Program-made: the position numbers and the translations under genes
In this document: positions 34,207 to 42,735 of the stretch, in pieces
How positions within the stretch are numbered: the stretch's first letter is position 1
How the letters are laid out: the number at the start of each line of letters is the position of its first letter
DNA from: Natronomonas gomsonensis
GTDB taxonomy: Archaea > Halobacteriota > Halobacteria > Halobacteriales > Haloarculaceae
Reading direction: 5' to 3'
Assembly: GCF_013391635.1 (NCBI RefSeq)
Contig: NZ_JACAWU010000002.1
Location: forward strand, 434,001-498,000
DNA: 64,000 nucleotides
Notes under the pieces: generated by a model
Databases searched by the model: none
Told to the model about the DNA's origin: nothing
The model's input: the letters and a program-made list of their open reading frames with translations, nothing else

Positions 34207-34512
34207 GTGCTCGTCAGTATCGTCCAGGTGTTTGCCGTCCTGAACATCCTCCTGTTGGGTGCCCTACTGTACGTCTGGGGTGGCAACTGGTGGGAACTCC
34301 GGTCGAAACACACTCTCGGACTCGTCCTCTTCGGCGTGTTCCTCCTCGGTGAGAACGCCCTCGCCGCGTACCTGTTCATCTTCCACGCCGGCCTCTCGGC
34401 GTGGATTCACGACCCCAACATGGTTCCGTACCCCGCCCAACTCGCGCTCGCAACCCTCCGCGTCTTCGAGTTTGGCGGCCTCGCGTTCCTTACGTGGGTT
34501 ACGTGGGACTGA
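34207..34512 (+). CDS. Small membrane protein paired with the winged-helix regulator
   Basis: A 101-residue protein starting at GTG 34207, with three hydrophobic segments (about residues 4-24, 38-60 and 80-100). It lies 56 nt downstream of the regulator gene in the same direction. Unknown family; the length and position resemble the haloarchaeal regulator/membrane-protein pairs. Confidence 0.6.
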   Translation: MLVSIVQVFAVLNILLLGALLYVWGGNWWELRSKHTLGLVLFGVFLLGENALAAYLFIFHAGLSAWIHDPNMVPYPAQLALATLRVFEFGGLAFLTWVTWD

Positions 34513-34706
34513 CCCGCTTCAGGTCCCCGTCATCCACCTAACTTTTCGCGCTGTTCGGCCAATACGTTTTTATTCTCCAGCTTGCGACGAGAGTTCCCAC
34601 ATTCACACCGAGAACCGGCAAAGAGGGCGGTAATCCGGACTGCTGTGGGTCGAATTTGGGTGTCAGTTCGGCAAATGCCTTTTTATACTTCTCGGAACAG
34701 TGTGCC

Positions 34707-37073
34707 ATGCATCGACGCATAGGTGCAGTCGTCATGACTCTGCTCATGGTCGCGAGCGTCGCGACCGCGGGAGCGGGCGTCGTGTCGGCAAACCACGTAG
34801 CTTCAGCATCGATTTCAGACCAGACCAGCGGCGGCCACACGGTCGTCGTCGACGACGTGTACCTGCCCGAAGGCGGGTTCGTCGCGATTCACGACTCCAG
34901 CCTCAACGACGGCGGCGAGGCGGTGCTCACGAGTGTCCGTGGCACGTCCGGCTATCTCGAAGCCGGCAATCACAGCAACGTCACCGTGACGCTGGACGAG
35001 CCGCTCGAAGAGGACGACACGCTCATCGCGATGCCGCATCTCGACACCGACGGCGACCGAACCTACGAGTTCGTCTCCAGCGGTGGCGAGGAAGACGGCC
35101 CCTCGACGAACGAGGACGGCGACATCGTCATCGACAGCGCGAACGTGACCGCCAGCGCGACGGTGGCCATGTCCGACCAGTCGACCGGCGGCTCGTCGGT
35201 CTCCGTCGACCGCGTCGAACTCTCCGAGAGCGGCTTCGTGGCGATTCACGACAGTTCGCTTCTGGACGGCAACACCTTCGACAGCGTCCGCGGCGTCAGC
35301 GACGTCCTCTCTGCGGGCGTCCACGAGGACGTCCGGGTCGAACTCGACGACGAGCTCGACAACGAGGACACCATCATCCCGATGCCGCACAAGGACACCA
35401 ACGACAACGGCGAGTACGACTTCGTCACCAGCGAGGGCGACGAGGACGGGCCGTTCGAGGACCCCAACTCCGACTTCGACATCGCGGTCGACACGGCGGC
35501 AGTGACGCCCACCGACGAGGCTAGCGTCTCGATGAACGACACGAACACGGGCGGGAACTTCGTCGTGGTCGACGAGGCGTTCCTGCCGAACGGCGGGTTC
35601 GTGACGGTTCACGACTCGACGGTACTCGACGGCGATGTCTTCGACAGCGTCCGCGGCACGAGCGAGTACCTCGCGCCCGGTACGCACGAGGACATCCACG
35701 TGACCCTCGACGAGCCGCTCGAAGAGGACGACACGCTCGTCCCGATGGCTCACCAGGACACCAACAACAACGAGGCCTACGACTTCCCGGACAGTGAGGG
35801 CCAACAGGACGGTCCCTACACGACCGACTCCGGTGACGCCGTCGTCGACACCGCCAACGCGACGGTGTCGGCGCTGGTCTCCGGCTCCCAGCAGGAATCC
35901 AACGGCAACACCGTGGCGGTTCACCACGTCGACCTCTCGGAGGGCGGCTTCGTGACGATTCACGACAGTTCGCTGCTCGGCGGGGCGACGTTCGACAGCG
36001 TCCGCGGCACCAGCGAGTACCTCGAAGCCGGCTTCCACTCCGACGTGGAGGTCACGTTGGACGAACCGATGAAGACCTCCCAGACGGCCATTCCGATGGC
36101 CCACCGGGACACCAATGGCAACGAGGAGTACGACTTCGTGACCAGTGAAGGCGCCGACGACGGCCCCTACACTGCCAACGGCAACGCAGTCGTGGACACG
36201 TACCGAGCGAGCGTGCAGGCACAGGTGACGTTCACCGGTCAGGAGGACGTTTCCGACACCGTCACCATCGACAGCGTCACGCTGCACAACGGCGGCTTCG
36301 TCACGCTGCACGACTCGACGGTGCTCGACGGCGCGGTCTTCGACAGCGTCCGTGGCACCAGTGAGTACCTCGGCCCCGGCACACACGAGAACGTCAGCGT
36401 CTCTATCGACGAGGTGCCCGGCGGCGAGGACACCTTCGTCGCGATGCCGCATCTCGATACGAACGGCAACGAGGCCTACGACTTCGTCACCAGCGAAGCC
36501 GCAGACGACGCACCGTACACGGTCGCTGGTAACGCCAACGTGGCCCCCGCGACGGTGAGTGCAGTCCCGGAGGCGAGCGTCTCCATCTCCGACCAGACGA
36601 CCGACGGCGAGTCCGTCACCGTCGACAGCGCCTCCCTCTCGCAGGGTGGGTTCGTGACGATTCACGACGGGACGCTCCTTGACGGTGCGACCTTCGACAG
36701 CGTTCGCGGCACCAGCGAGTACCTCGAATCCGGCGACCACTCCGATATCGAAGTCAGCCTGGATACGCCGTACGAGGGGGACGGCACCGCCGTCGCGATG
36801 CCGCATCTCGATACGAACGGCAATCAGGAGTACGACTTCGTCGACACCGAAGGCGGCGAGGACGACCCCTACACCACGGAGGGTGGCGACATCGTCCTCG
36901 ACGACGCCTCGCTGACGGTCGAAGGCGGCATGGGCGAGACGACCGAGACGGACGGTATGGACGACATGACCGAAACCGACGGTGGTTCCAGTGGTGACGG
37001 CGCCGGCTTCGGTGCGGTCGTCGCGCTGCTCGCCATCCTCGGCTCGGTGCTGGCCGCTCGCCGACTGAACTGA
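34707..37073 (+). CDS. Secreted surface protein with six DUF7282-type repeats and PGF-CTERM-like anchor
   Basis: A 788-residue secreted protein. The N-terminal signal peptide is about residues 1-29 (MHRRIGAVVMTLLMVASVATAG). Six imperfect repeats of about 118 residues follow, each with GGFVTIHDSSLLDG, DSVRGTSEYLEAG, VTLDEPLEEDDT, then MPHLDTNGNEEYDFVTSEG. At the DNA level the TTCGACAGCGTCCGCGGC stretch recurs at about 35277, 35640, 35991, 36339 and 36693. The C-terminus is a Thr/Glu/Asp-rich stalk followed by AGFGAVVALLAILGSVLAARRL, close to the PGF-CTERM sorting signal used by archaeosortase, with Pro replaced by Ala. The acidic repeats may bind cations or form part of the cell surface; role unknown. 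Confidence 0.88.
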   Translation: MHRRIGAVVMTLLMVASVATAGAGVVSANHVASASISDQTSGGHTVVVDDVYLPEGGFVAIHDSSLNDGGEAVLTSVRGTSGYLEAGNHSNVTVTLDEPLEEDDTLIAMPHLDTDGDRTYEFVSSGGEEDGPSTNEDGDIVIDSANVTASATVAMSDQSTGGSSVSVDRVELSESGFVAIHDSSLLDGNTFDSVRGVSDVLSAGVHEDVRVELDDELDNEDTIIPMPHKDTNDNGEYDFVTSEGDEDGPFEDPNSDFDIAVDTAAVTPTDEASVSMNDTNTGGNFVVVDEAFLPNGGFVTVHDSTVLDGDVFDSVRGTSEYLAPGTHEDIHVTLDEPLEEDDTLVPMAHQDTNNNEAYDFPDSEGQQDGPYTTDSGDAVVDTANATVSALVSGSQQESNGNTVAVHHVDLSEGGFVTIHDSSLLGGATFDSVRGTSEYLEAGFHSDVEVTLDEPMKTSQTAIPMAHRDTNGNEEYDFVTSEGADDGPYTANGNAVVDTYRASVQAQVTFTGQEDVSDTVTIDSVTLHNGGFVTLHDSTVLDGAVFDSVRGTSEYLGPGTHENVSVSIDEVPGGEDTFVAMPHLDTNGNEAYDFVTSEAADDAPYTVAGNANVAPATVSAVPEASVSISDQTTDGESVTVDSASLSQGGFVTIHDGTLLDGATFDSVRGTSEYLESGDHSDIEVSLDTPYEGDGTAVAMPHLDTNGNQEYDFVDTEGGEDDPYTTEGGDIVLDDASLTVEGGMGETTETDGMDDMTETDGGSSGDGAGFGAVVALLAILGSVLAARRLN

Positions 37074-37263
37074 CGACGGACGCGACGCCGCGTCCGACTC
37101 GGAAACGGCGGGCCGGCCGCCGTGGCGGTTTTTATGTGGTGTCCAGCGCTCGTAGCAACATTTATCACTAACAATCGTTGGGCAAAGGATGCCACACGAC
37201 ATACGGTAACACACAATACTGTCTCTACTGCCCGATATCGGTGTATTCGAGCCACACGCCTGC

Positions 37264-37301
37264 GAAAGGTTTAAGTACCTTTCGGACTAACATACTGTTA
37301 G
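37264..37301 (+). promoter_or_regulatory. TFB promoter with HSR1-like operator and a second dyad
   Basis: BRE-like GAAAG (37264-37268), TATA TTTAAGTA (37270-37277), nine bases, then CTAAC-ATACT-GTTAG (37287-37301). Spacing is identical to that of the Cdc48 promoter at 7590-7628. In addition, CGAAAGGT and ACCTTTCG (37263-37270 and 37277-37284) form an 8-bp inverted repeat with TTAAGT at its centre, so the TATA box itself lies inside a dyad. The predicted transcript would begin near 37300 and have a leader of about 60 nt before the ATG at 37364. Confidence 0.78.
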
Positions 37302-37363
37302 CAACAGTCCGATACCGGATTTCTTCGGGTTTTCCACCTCCGGAGACGGGCGTAACCCATACA

Positions 37364-38347
37364 ATGAGCGATACAAGCATCCGAACCTACACCGACGAGC
37401 GAAGTACCGAGACGACGACCGAGCGAGCCGACGAGCACGAACACGAAGACACGACGGTGTGTCCGGAGTGTGGCGCCCGCCTCGAATCGGACACCGAACA
37501 CGGCGAGACGGTCTGCAGCGAGTGCGGACTGGTCGTCGAGGAGGACGAAATCGACCGCGGGCCGGAGTGGCGGGCCTTCGATTCAGCCGAAAAGGACAGC
37601 AAATCCCGCGTCGGCGCCCCGACGACGAAGATGATGCACGACAAGGGGCTGTCGACGAACATCGGCTGGCAGGACAAAGACGCCTACGGCAACTCCCTGT
37701 CGAGTCGCCAGCGCCAGAAGATGCAGCGGCTCCGCACCTGGAACGAGCGGTTCCGCACCCGTGACTCCAAGGAGCGCAACCTCAAGCAGGCACTCGGCGA
37801 AATCGACCGTATGGCGAGTGCGCTCGGCCTCCCCGAGAACGTCCGCGAGACAGCCTCGGTCATCTACCGCCGAGCGCTGCAGGACAACCTCCTGCCCGGC
37901 CGCTCCATCGAGGGCGTCGCCACGGCATCGCTGTACGCCGCCGCCCGACAGGCCGGCGTCCCCCGCAGCCTCGACGAGGTCGAACGCGTCTCCCGCGTCG
38001 ACAAGATGGAACTCACGCGGACCTACCGCTACATCATTCGCGAGCTGAACCTCGAGGTCAAGCCGGCCGACCCCGAGAGCTACATCCCCCGGTTCGTTAG
38101 CGACCTCGACCTCTCGGATGAAGTCGAGCGTCGGGCCCGAGACCTCATCGACGCCGCCCGCGAGGACGGCATCCTTTCGGGGAAGTCGCCGGTCGGCCTC
38201 GCCGCCGCCGCGGTGTACGCCGCCGCGCTGCTCTGCAACGAGAAGGTCACTCAGAGCGACGTCAGCGAGGTGGCCGACATTTCGGAGGTCACCATCCGTA
38301 ACCGATACAAAGAGTTGCTGGAGGCCGGCGACGTCGTAACGGCCTAA
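37364..38347 (+). CDS. tfb: Transcription initiation factor IIB (TFB)
   Basis: A 327-residue TFB, the archaeal TFIIB homologue that recruits RNA polymerase to TBP-bound promoters. The N-terminal zinc ribbon has TVCPECGARL and TVCSECGLVVEEDEID (about residues 33-60). The B-reader region holds GPEWRAFDSAEKDSKSRVGAP. Two cyclin-like repeats follow, the second closing with SDVSEVADISEVTIRNRYKELL. The ATG at 37364 gives the standard start. Haloarchaea carry several TFBs; this one has an HSR1-like operator, and I recall that one Haloferax TFB is heat-inducible. Confidence 0.95.
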   Translation: MSDTSIRTYTDERSTETTTERADEHEHEDTTVCPECGARLESDTEHGETVCSECGLVVEEDEIDRGPEWRAFDSAEKDSKSRVGAPTTKMMHDKGLSTNIGWQDKDAYGNSLSSRQRQKMQRLRTWNERFRTRDSKERNLKQALGEIDRMASALGLPENVRETASVIYRRALQDNLLPGRSIEGVATASLYAAARQAGVPRSLDEVERVSRVDKMELTRTYRYIIRELNLEVKPADPESYIPRFVSDLDLSDEVERRARDLIDAAREDGILSGKSPVGLAAAAVYAAALLCNEKVTQSDVSEVADISEVTIRNRYKELLEAGDVVTA

Positions 38348-38424
38348 TCGGGTTCGGATTCATCGCTCGATTCGCAGCGTGAAACGTTTTCAATCGCTTT
38401 TACTGATGCCACACAGCGTAGCGT

Positions 38425-38832
38425 ATGCGACGACGGGAGTTCATCGTCGGTTCGGGTACTGCAGCGACGGCGGCCCTCGCCGGCTGTCTCGGCGACGATG
38501 TCGACCACAGGGCGGCGTTTCGTGACGACGTCGAATCCAGCGGTGTCACACTCGACGCGTTGGCGTTGGATTCGGGCGTCGTCTCGGTGGAGTACGACAG
38601 CGACAGCGTCGGCGACGACCTCGGTGCCGTCGCCGTCGCCTTCGCCGACCGGGTCGGCGAGGGATGGACCGTCGAGAAACTCGACAGCATCGCCTATGCC
38701 GACCGGACGCTGACGTGGTACGCCGAGGGAGCCTGGGCAAGCGCCTACGTCTCCGGCGACATCGACGCAAGCGAGTACGGCCGCCGAATCAACGAGACGC
38801 TTGCCCCCGCTGTCGTCGTCGGCGACGACTGA
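38425..38832 (+). CDS. Tat-secreted lipoprotein
   Basis: A 135-residue protein with a Tat signal (MRRREFIVGSG, twin Arg) and a lipobox LAGC at about residues 18-21, as for haloarchaeal Tat lipoproteins. The mature part is acidic (DDVDHRAAFRDDVESSGVTL, VGEGWTVEKLDSIAYA) with no domain I recognise. A TTTTACTGATG-rich stretch lies upstream. Unknown function; anchored at the outside of the membrane. Confidence 0.75.
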   Translation: MRRREFIVGSGTAATAALAGCLGDDVDHRAAFRDDVESSGVTLDALALDSGVVSVEYDSDSVGDDLGAVAVAFADRVGEGWTVEKLDSIAYADRTLTWYAEGAWASAYVSGDIDASEYGRRINETLAPAVVVGDD

Positions 38833-38875
38833 ATCGTGACAAAGGTTTTCATACCTGCCCGCCGTTGCCGGAGGT

Positions 38876-39049
38876 ATGGAAACGTACGTCCGACTGCTGT
38901 GTCCCGAGTGCGGTAAGAACTGGCAGGATTCCCCGAGTGAGTTGCCCGACCCCGGCCGGACGTTCCACTGCCCGAACTGTCACGCGAGCAGACGGCTCTC
39001 GGAGTTCGCTCGAACCGAACACGACCTCCAGAACCTCAAGCAGTTCTGA
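38876..39049 (+). CDS. Small zinc-ribbon protein, DUF7836-like (57 aa)
   Basis: A 57-residue protein with two CxxC motifs: LLCPECGKNW and FHCPNCHASR, separated by about 20 residues, then a helical tail. It matches a haloarchaeal family I recall as DUF7836. The gene sits between the lipoprotein and the convergent OsmC gene. Functions of these small ribbons are unknown. Confidence 0.75.
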   Translation: METYVRLLCPECGKNWQDSPSELPDPGRTFHCPNCHASRRLSEFARTEHDLQNLKQF

Positions 39050-39064
39050 AACGCGAACCCCGCG

Positions 39065-39463
39065 TTAGAAAGCGCCTGCCGTCACGTCGATGTCGGCCTG
39101 GAGCCCCTCACGGACCGCGGCGTGGACGTGACAGATCTCCTCGCCCAACTCGATGACGTTCTCGACTTGCTCGTCGTCGAGGTCCGCTTCGATGTGGAGG
39201 TGGAAGGCGATGGATTCGAGGTCGTCGTCGTCGTCGAGGGCGGCTTCGGCCTCGGCTTCAATTTTACCGAGGTCGATGTCGAGTTCGCGCTGGGCGCCCG
39301 CTCGGCAGGCGAAACTGAAACAGGAGGCGTAGTCGGCGACGAGTACCTCGTTCGGTGTGGGGCCGTCCGACCCCGTGGCGTCGATGCTCAACTCGAAATC
39401 GCCGGCCCGGCTCAGTGCGTGAAACTTCTCTTCGTTGACCGTAGTGGTCTCGATGTCAGCCAT
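39065..39463 (-). CDS. OsmC family protein
   Basis: A 132-residue OsmC-type protein, a family that reduces organic hydroperoxides with a pair of cysteines. The two Cys positions are in VADYASCFSFACRAGA and GEEICHVHAAV. NEVLVADYASC is the family's central helix. The domain is complete and of normal length. Thiol donor unknown. Confidence 0.87.
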   Translation of the reverse strand: MADIETTTVNEEKFHALSRAGDFELSIDATGSDGPTPNEVLVADYASCFSFACRAGAQRELDIDLGKIEAEAEAALDDDDDLESIAFHLHIEADLDDEQVENVIELGEEICHVHAAVREGLQADIDVTAGAF

Positions 39464-39517
39464 TGCGAACGAACAATCGGCCGGCGAGTATAAAAAGGCG
39501 GTGTAGCCCTCGGACGC

Positions 39518-40237
39518 CTACAGGGTGTAGGACTCGTCGCCGTCGAGGATGACGGCTTCGGCGCCGGCGCCCGTAGCCTTCAGTTCGCGCTCGAAATCCT
39601 CCGTGTCGATTTCTATCGGCGGGAACGTGTCGTAGTGCATCGGGCAGGCGTAGTCGACGCTCAGCCAGTCGGCTGCGATGGCGGCTTGGGCCGGCCCCAT
39701 CGTGAAGTGGTCGCCGGCGGGAAGCGCCGCGAAGTCGGGTTCGAGGAACGGGGCGATGACCTCGCGCATCTCGACCATGAGACTGGTGTCGCCGGCGTGA
39801 TAGAACGTGGTGGTGTCGGGGTCGGACTCCTGTGTCGGCTTCTTGTCGCTGATGACGAAACCGGCCGGCATCCCCGCCGAGGCACCGTAGTCGGTTTCGA
39901 TGCCGTTGGTGTGGTCGGCCCGAACCATCGTCACCCACGCGTCGCCGCACTCGACGGTTCCTCCGAGGTTCATTCCCATCCCCCCGACGGCGCTGTCGTA
40001 GCCGAAGTTGTCCTCGGCATAACTGACGAGTTCGGGCACGGCGACCAGCGTCGCCCCCGAGAAGCGGTCGGCGTCGCCGATGTGGTCGGCGTGGCCGTGG
40101 GTCAACAGGACGTAATCGGGGTCTACCTCCTCCGGGTCGGTGTCAGTCATCGGGTTTTCGAAGAACGGGTCGATGAGCAGGTCGGTGTCGTCGACCGTGA
40201 CGTGCCACGTCGAGTGGCCGTAGTAGGTGAGTTCCAT
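39518..40237 (-). CDS. UPF0173-type metallo-beta-lactamase-fold hydrolase
   Basis: A 239-residue metal-dependent hydrolase. The start [26 protein letters not shown] is diagnostic, followed by the metal motif [13 protein letters not shown] (HxHxDH) at about residues 45-57, the Asp in YHAGDTSLM and the late [10 protein letters not shown]. Its substrate is unknown. It is divergent from the second GNAT gene. Confidence 0.92.
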   Translation of the reverse strand: MELTYYGHSTWHVTVDDTDLLIDPFFENPMTDTDPEEVDPDYVLLTHGHADHIGDADRFSGATLVAVPELVSYAEDNFGYDSAVGGMGMNLGGTVECGDAWVTMVRADHTNGIETDYGASAGMPAGFVISDKKPTQESDPDTTTFYHAGDTSLMVEMREVIAPFLEPDFAALPAGDHFTMGPAQAAIAADWLSVDYACPMHYDTFPPIEIDTEDFERELKATGAGAEAVILDGDESYTL

Positions 40238-40355
40238 TGCGCCTTGGACTACTCCCGTCAGCGTATTAAGCGTGGGTGCCGCTCAGATACCGCAAGCGCG
40301 AGGGGGAAATACGACGACCGGAAACGTCAGGCCGTTCGGCGCACACGCCTCGCGT

Positions 40356-40781
40356 ATGGACGTTCGCCGGGTCGAAACCGACAGTGAACTGGACGACGCC
40401 CTCGCAGTCCGACGCGAGGTGTTCATCGACGAACAGGGCGTCCCCGAACACAGGGAACTCGACGGCAAAGACGACGAGGCGATACACTTCCTCGCGACCG
40501 ACGAGGGAACGGCAGTCGGGGCGGCGCGGATGCGGGCCTACGACGAGACGACGGCGAAGGCCGAGCGGGTCGCCGTCGTCGAATCGCACCGCGGAACCGG
40601 CCTCGGCCGAGCACTGATGGAGGCGCTCGAAACGGAGGCCGCCGACCGCGGCTACGACGAGGTCGTTCTCCACGCACAGGTCCCGGTCGTCGCTTTCTAC
40701 GAACGCCTCGACTACGAGGTGACGAGCGAAGAGTTCGAAGACGCCGGTATCCCCCACCGCGAGATGCGGAAGCGACTCTGA
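40356..40781 (+). CDS. GNAT family N-acetyltransferase
   Basis: A 141-residue acetyltransferase resembling ElaA-type enzymes, starting MDVRRVETDSELDDALAVRREVF. The acetyl-CoA loop is VAVVESHRGTGLGRALM (about 70-86), and FYERLDYEVTSEEF is the C-terminal block. The substrate is unknown. The ATG at 40356 was chosen over an upstream in-frame extension that overlaps the promoter of the divergent hydrolase. Confidence 0.83.
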   Translation: MDVRRVETDSELDDALAVRREVFIDEQGVPEHRELDGKDDEAIHFLATDEGTAVGAARMRAYDETTAKAERVAVVESHRGTGLGRALMEALETEAADRGYDEVVLHAQVPVVAFYERLDYEVTSEEFEDAGIPHREMRKRL

Positions 40782-40809
40782 CCGACGAACGGTTCCGTTT
40801 CAATCGTTC

Positions 40810-41145
40810 TCACTTCCAGGGAGTGCCGACGACTTCGGCCTGAATCTCGTGGCCGACGCGCAGTCGGCAGTCGGATTCGGGTGTGGCGATACACGGCAGG
40901 ACGTACCCGGCTTCGAGCGAGCGGGGTTTCAGCGCCCGAGGGGGCTTCCGATGGCTCATCTCGCCTTCGAGTAGTTCCGCGGTGCAGGTGCCACAAGCAC
41001 CGTAGAGACAGCCGTACGGAAGGGCCACGCCGGCCCGCTCGGCGGCGTCGACGACGGCTTCACCGCTGCCGACCCGAACCGTCTCGGTCCGTCCATCCGG
41101 CCAGACGAGTTCGACGACATCGGTGGCCGTCTCCGGGGCGAGCAT
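40810..41145 (-). CDS. 2Fe-2S ferredoxin-like protein, coupled to SBP56
   Basis: A 111-residue plant-type [2Fe-2S] ferredoxin. The cluster ligands are in LPYGCLYGACGTCTAEL (about residues 42-58; CxxxxCxxC) with the fourth Cys in YVLPCIATP. Its ATG directly follows the stop of the SBP56 gene (TGAATG), so it is translated as a unit with that gene. A role as electron acceptor or donor for the SBP56 enzyme is inferred from position alone. Confidence 0.88.
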   Translation of the reverse strand: MLAPETATDVVELVWPDGRTETVRVGSGEAVVDAAERAGVALPYGCLYGACGTCTAELLEGEMSHRKPPRALKPRSLEAGYVLPCIATPESDCRLRVGHEIQAEVVGTPWK

Positions 41146-42558
41146 TCACTGCCAGACGTCGCTGGTGCAGTCGCCGCCGGGCCAGCGAATCTCGTGGGCG
41201 CGTGCGGGTCCACCCGGTGCGTCGCCGAAGTCGACGAGGAACTCCTCGTCCAACTCCATCCGCCCTTCCTCGGGGTACACGTCTGCTTTCAGCATCAGCG
41301 ACCCCTCCTCGGCGATGTCAGGGAAGAACTGGTTGTCCCACGAGGAGAACAGCGACGTCGTCCAGTAGAGTCGCCGGCCGTCTCGCGAGAGCTGGAGCAT
41401 CTGTGGTGCGCCGCGTATCTCCTCGCCTCCGACCTCCTGTCGGTCGCCGAAGAGGCCGCCGGCCCACACCTGGTCGACCAGTCGCGGATTACCCGCATCA
41501 CTCACGTCGTACATCCGCACGTCCCCGTGGAGCCAGTTCGAAAAGAACAGGTACTGGTCGTCCAGCGACAACAGGAGGTCCGTGATGAGCGGCGGGACCG
41601 GCATGTCCCAGTCCTCGTGTTCCCGGGCATCCTCGTCGATGACGACGTCCCAGTCCCACCGTCCGTCGTCGGTCTCGTAGAAGCGGATGACGTTCGAGGA
41701 CAGCGCCGCTCCGACGTATCCCTGCGTTTCCTCGGGGTTGTGGCTCATCCGAACTTCGAGCGGAATCCGACCCTGCTCGCCGAAGGTGAGCGTCTGTTGG
41801 TGCTCGCGGTCGTTCCACGACCAGATGTGGATACTGTCGCCGTACTTGCCGTTCTCGACGTCGTCGAGGTCGAACCCCGGATAGTACGTGTTCGGTGCGG
41901 CCCACTCACTTGAGATGAGGACGTCGTGCCGTGGCTGGTACCAGTAGTCGTAGTTCATCTCCATCTCGCCGCGGCCGGCCTCCCAGTGGCCGTCGATGCT
42001 GAAATCCTCCTGGTCCAACTGGAGGAAGCCACCGGGGAGTTTACCGTCGGAATCGCCCAGCATACTGATGACGATTTTCCCACCGGGGACACAGTGGACG
42101 GTGTGCGGTGCCGAGAGGTTGTACTCGAACACCTCTTCGGGTTCGATGACCTTCACCATCTCGGGGTCTCGTGGGTCTTCGGCGTCGATGATGTGGATGC
42201 GTGAGGACCGTTGGCCGGGGACGACCAGATACTGTCGGGACAGCCCCTCGGCGTGACAGGACGACGAGCAGGCGTTCCAGCCGAAGTGATGCAGTTCGTC
42301 GCCCTTGTTGGGCATCTCTATCACGTCGATGAGTTCACTGTACGTCTCCGAATCGGGGTCGAGGTCGACGATGCCGACGAAATCCGGCCCGTCGTTCTCC
42401 ATGCCGACTCGTGGCGCCATCACGTAGGCCGTCTTCTCCCGACTGCTCTCGGTTCGCATCGCGGCCGGCGTCGGATACCCCGGCCCCTCGACTTCGTGGT
42501 GTTCGTGGCCATGCTCCTCGGAACCATGAGTAGAGTTATCAGTACTCATACCGTCCAT
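41146..42558 (-). CDS. Selenium-binding protein 56 family (methanethiol oxidase-like)
   Basis: A 470-residue SBP56-family beta-propeller. Members in animals and bacteria oxidise methanethiol to formaldehyde, hydrogen peroxide and sulfide. Seen here are the Cys site WNACSSSCHAEGL at about residue 95 (usual family form CSSC, here CSSSC), APHTVHCVPGGKIVISMLGD, HDVLISSEWAAPN and ITDLLLSLDDQYLFFSNWLHGD. The N-terminus is His/Glu-rich. Its stop abuts the start of a ferredoxin. Whether it oxidises methanethiol needs biochemistry; the haloarchaeal ferredoxin context is not one I know for this family. Confidence 0.9.
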   Translation of the reverse strand: MDGMSTDNSTHGSEEHGHEHHEVEGPGYPTPAAMRTESSREKTAYVMAPRVGMENDGPDFVGIVDLDPDSETYSELIDVIEMPNKGDELHHFGWNACSSSCHAEGLSRQYLVVPGQRSSRIHIIDAEDPRDPEMVKVIEPEEVFEYNLSAPHTVHCVPGGKIVISMLGDSDGKLPGGFLQLDQEDFSIDGHWEAGRGEMEMNYDYWYQPRHDVLISSEWAAPNTYYPGFDLDDVENGKYGDSIHIWSWNDREHQQTLTFGEQGRIPLEVRMSHNPEETQGYVGAALSSNVIRFYETDDGRWDWDVVIDEDAREHEDWDMPVPPLITDLLLSLDDQYLFFSNWLHGDVRMYDVSDAGNPRLVDQVWAGGLFGDRQEVGGEEIRGAPQMLQLSRDGRRLYWTTSLFSSWDNQFFPDIAEEGSLMLKADVYPEEGRMELDEEFLVDFGDAPGGPARAHEIRWPGGDCTSDVWQ

Positions 42559-42735
42559 GATTCGGGACCAACCTAATTAATAATGTGGGTCTATCCGCGA
42601 GCGCCTTGACGCCGCCGTGGATAGAGCGACACCGCGCGGCTACTCACGGCAGCCGTCGCTGCCGGCTCAAAAAGCGTGGGGGCAGGCTACTGGAACCGCG
42701 AACGCTTAAGCCACGGCCGGCCGTCGGACGCCGAT

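Noticed and set aside
37168-37182. CTAAC-AATCG-TTGGG upstream of tfb
   Set aside because: Only the left half matches; no TATA at nine bases. A degenerate second copy cannot be excluded, but there is no support for it.
34815-37214. 799-codon antisense frame across the repeat protein
   Set aside because: It mirrors the sense repeats and has no start-side promoter; the sense strand carries signal peptide, repeats and sorting signal.
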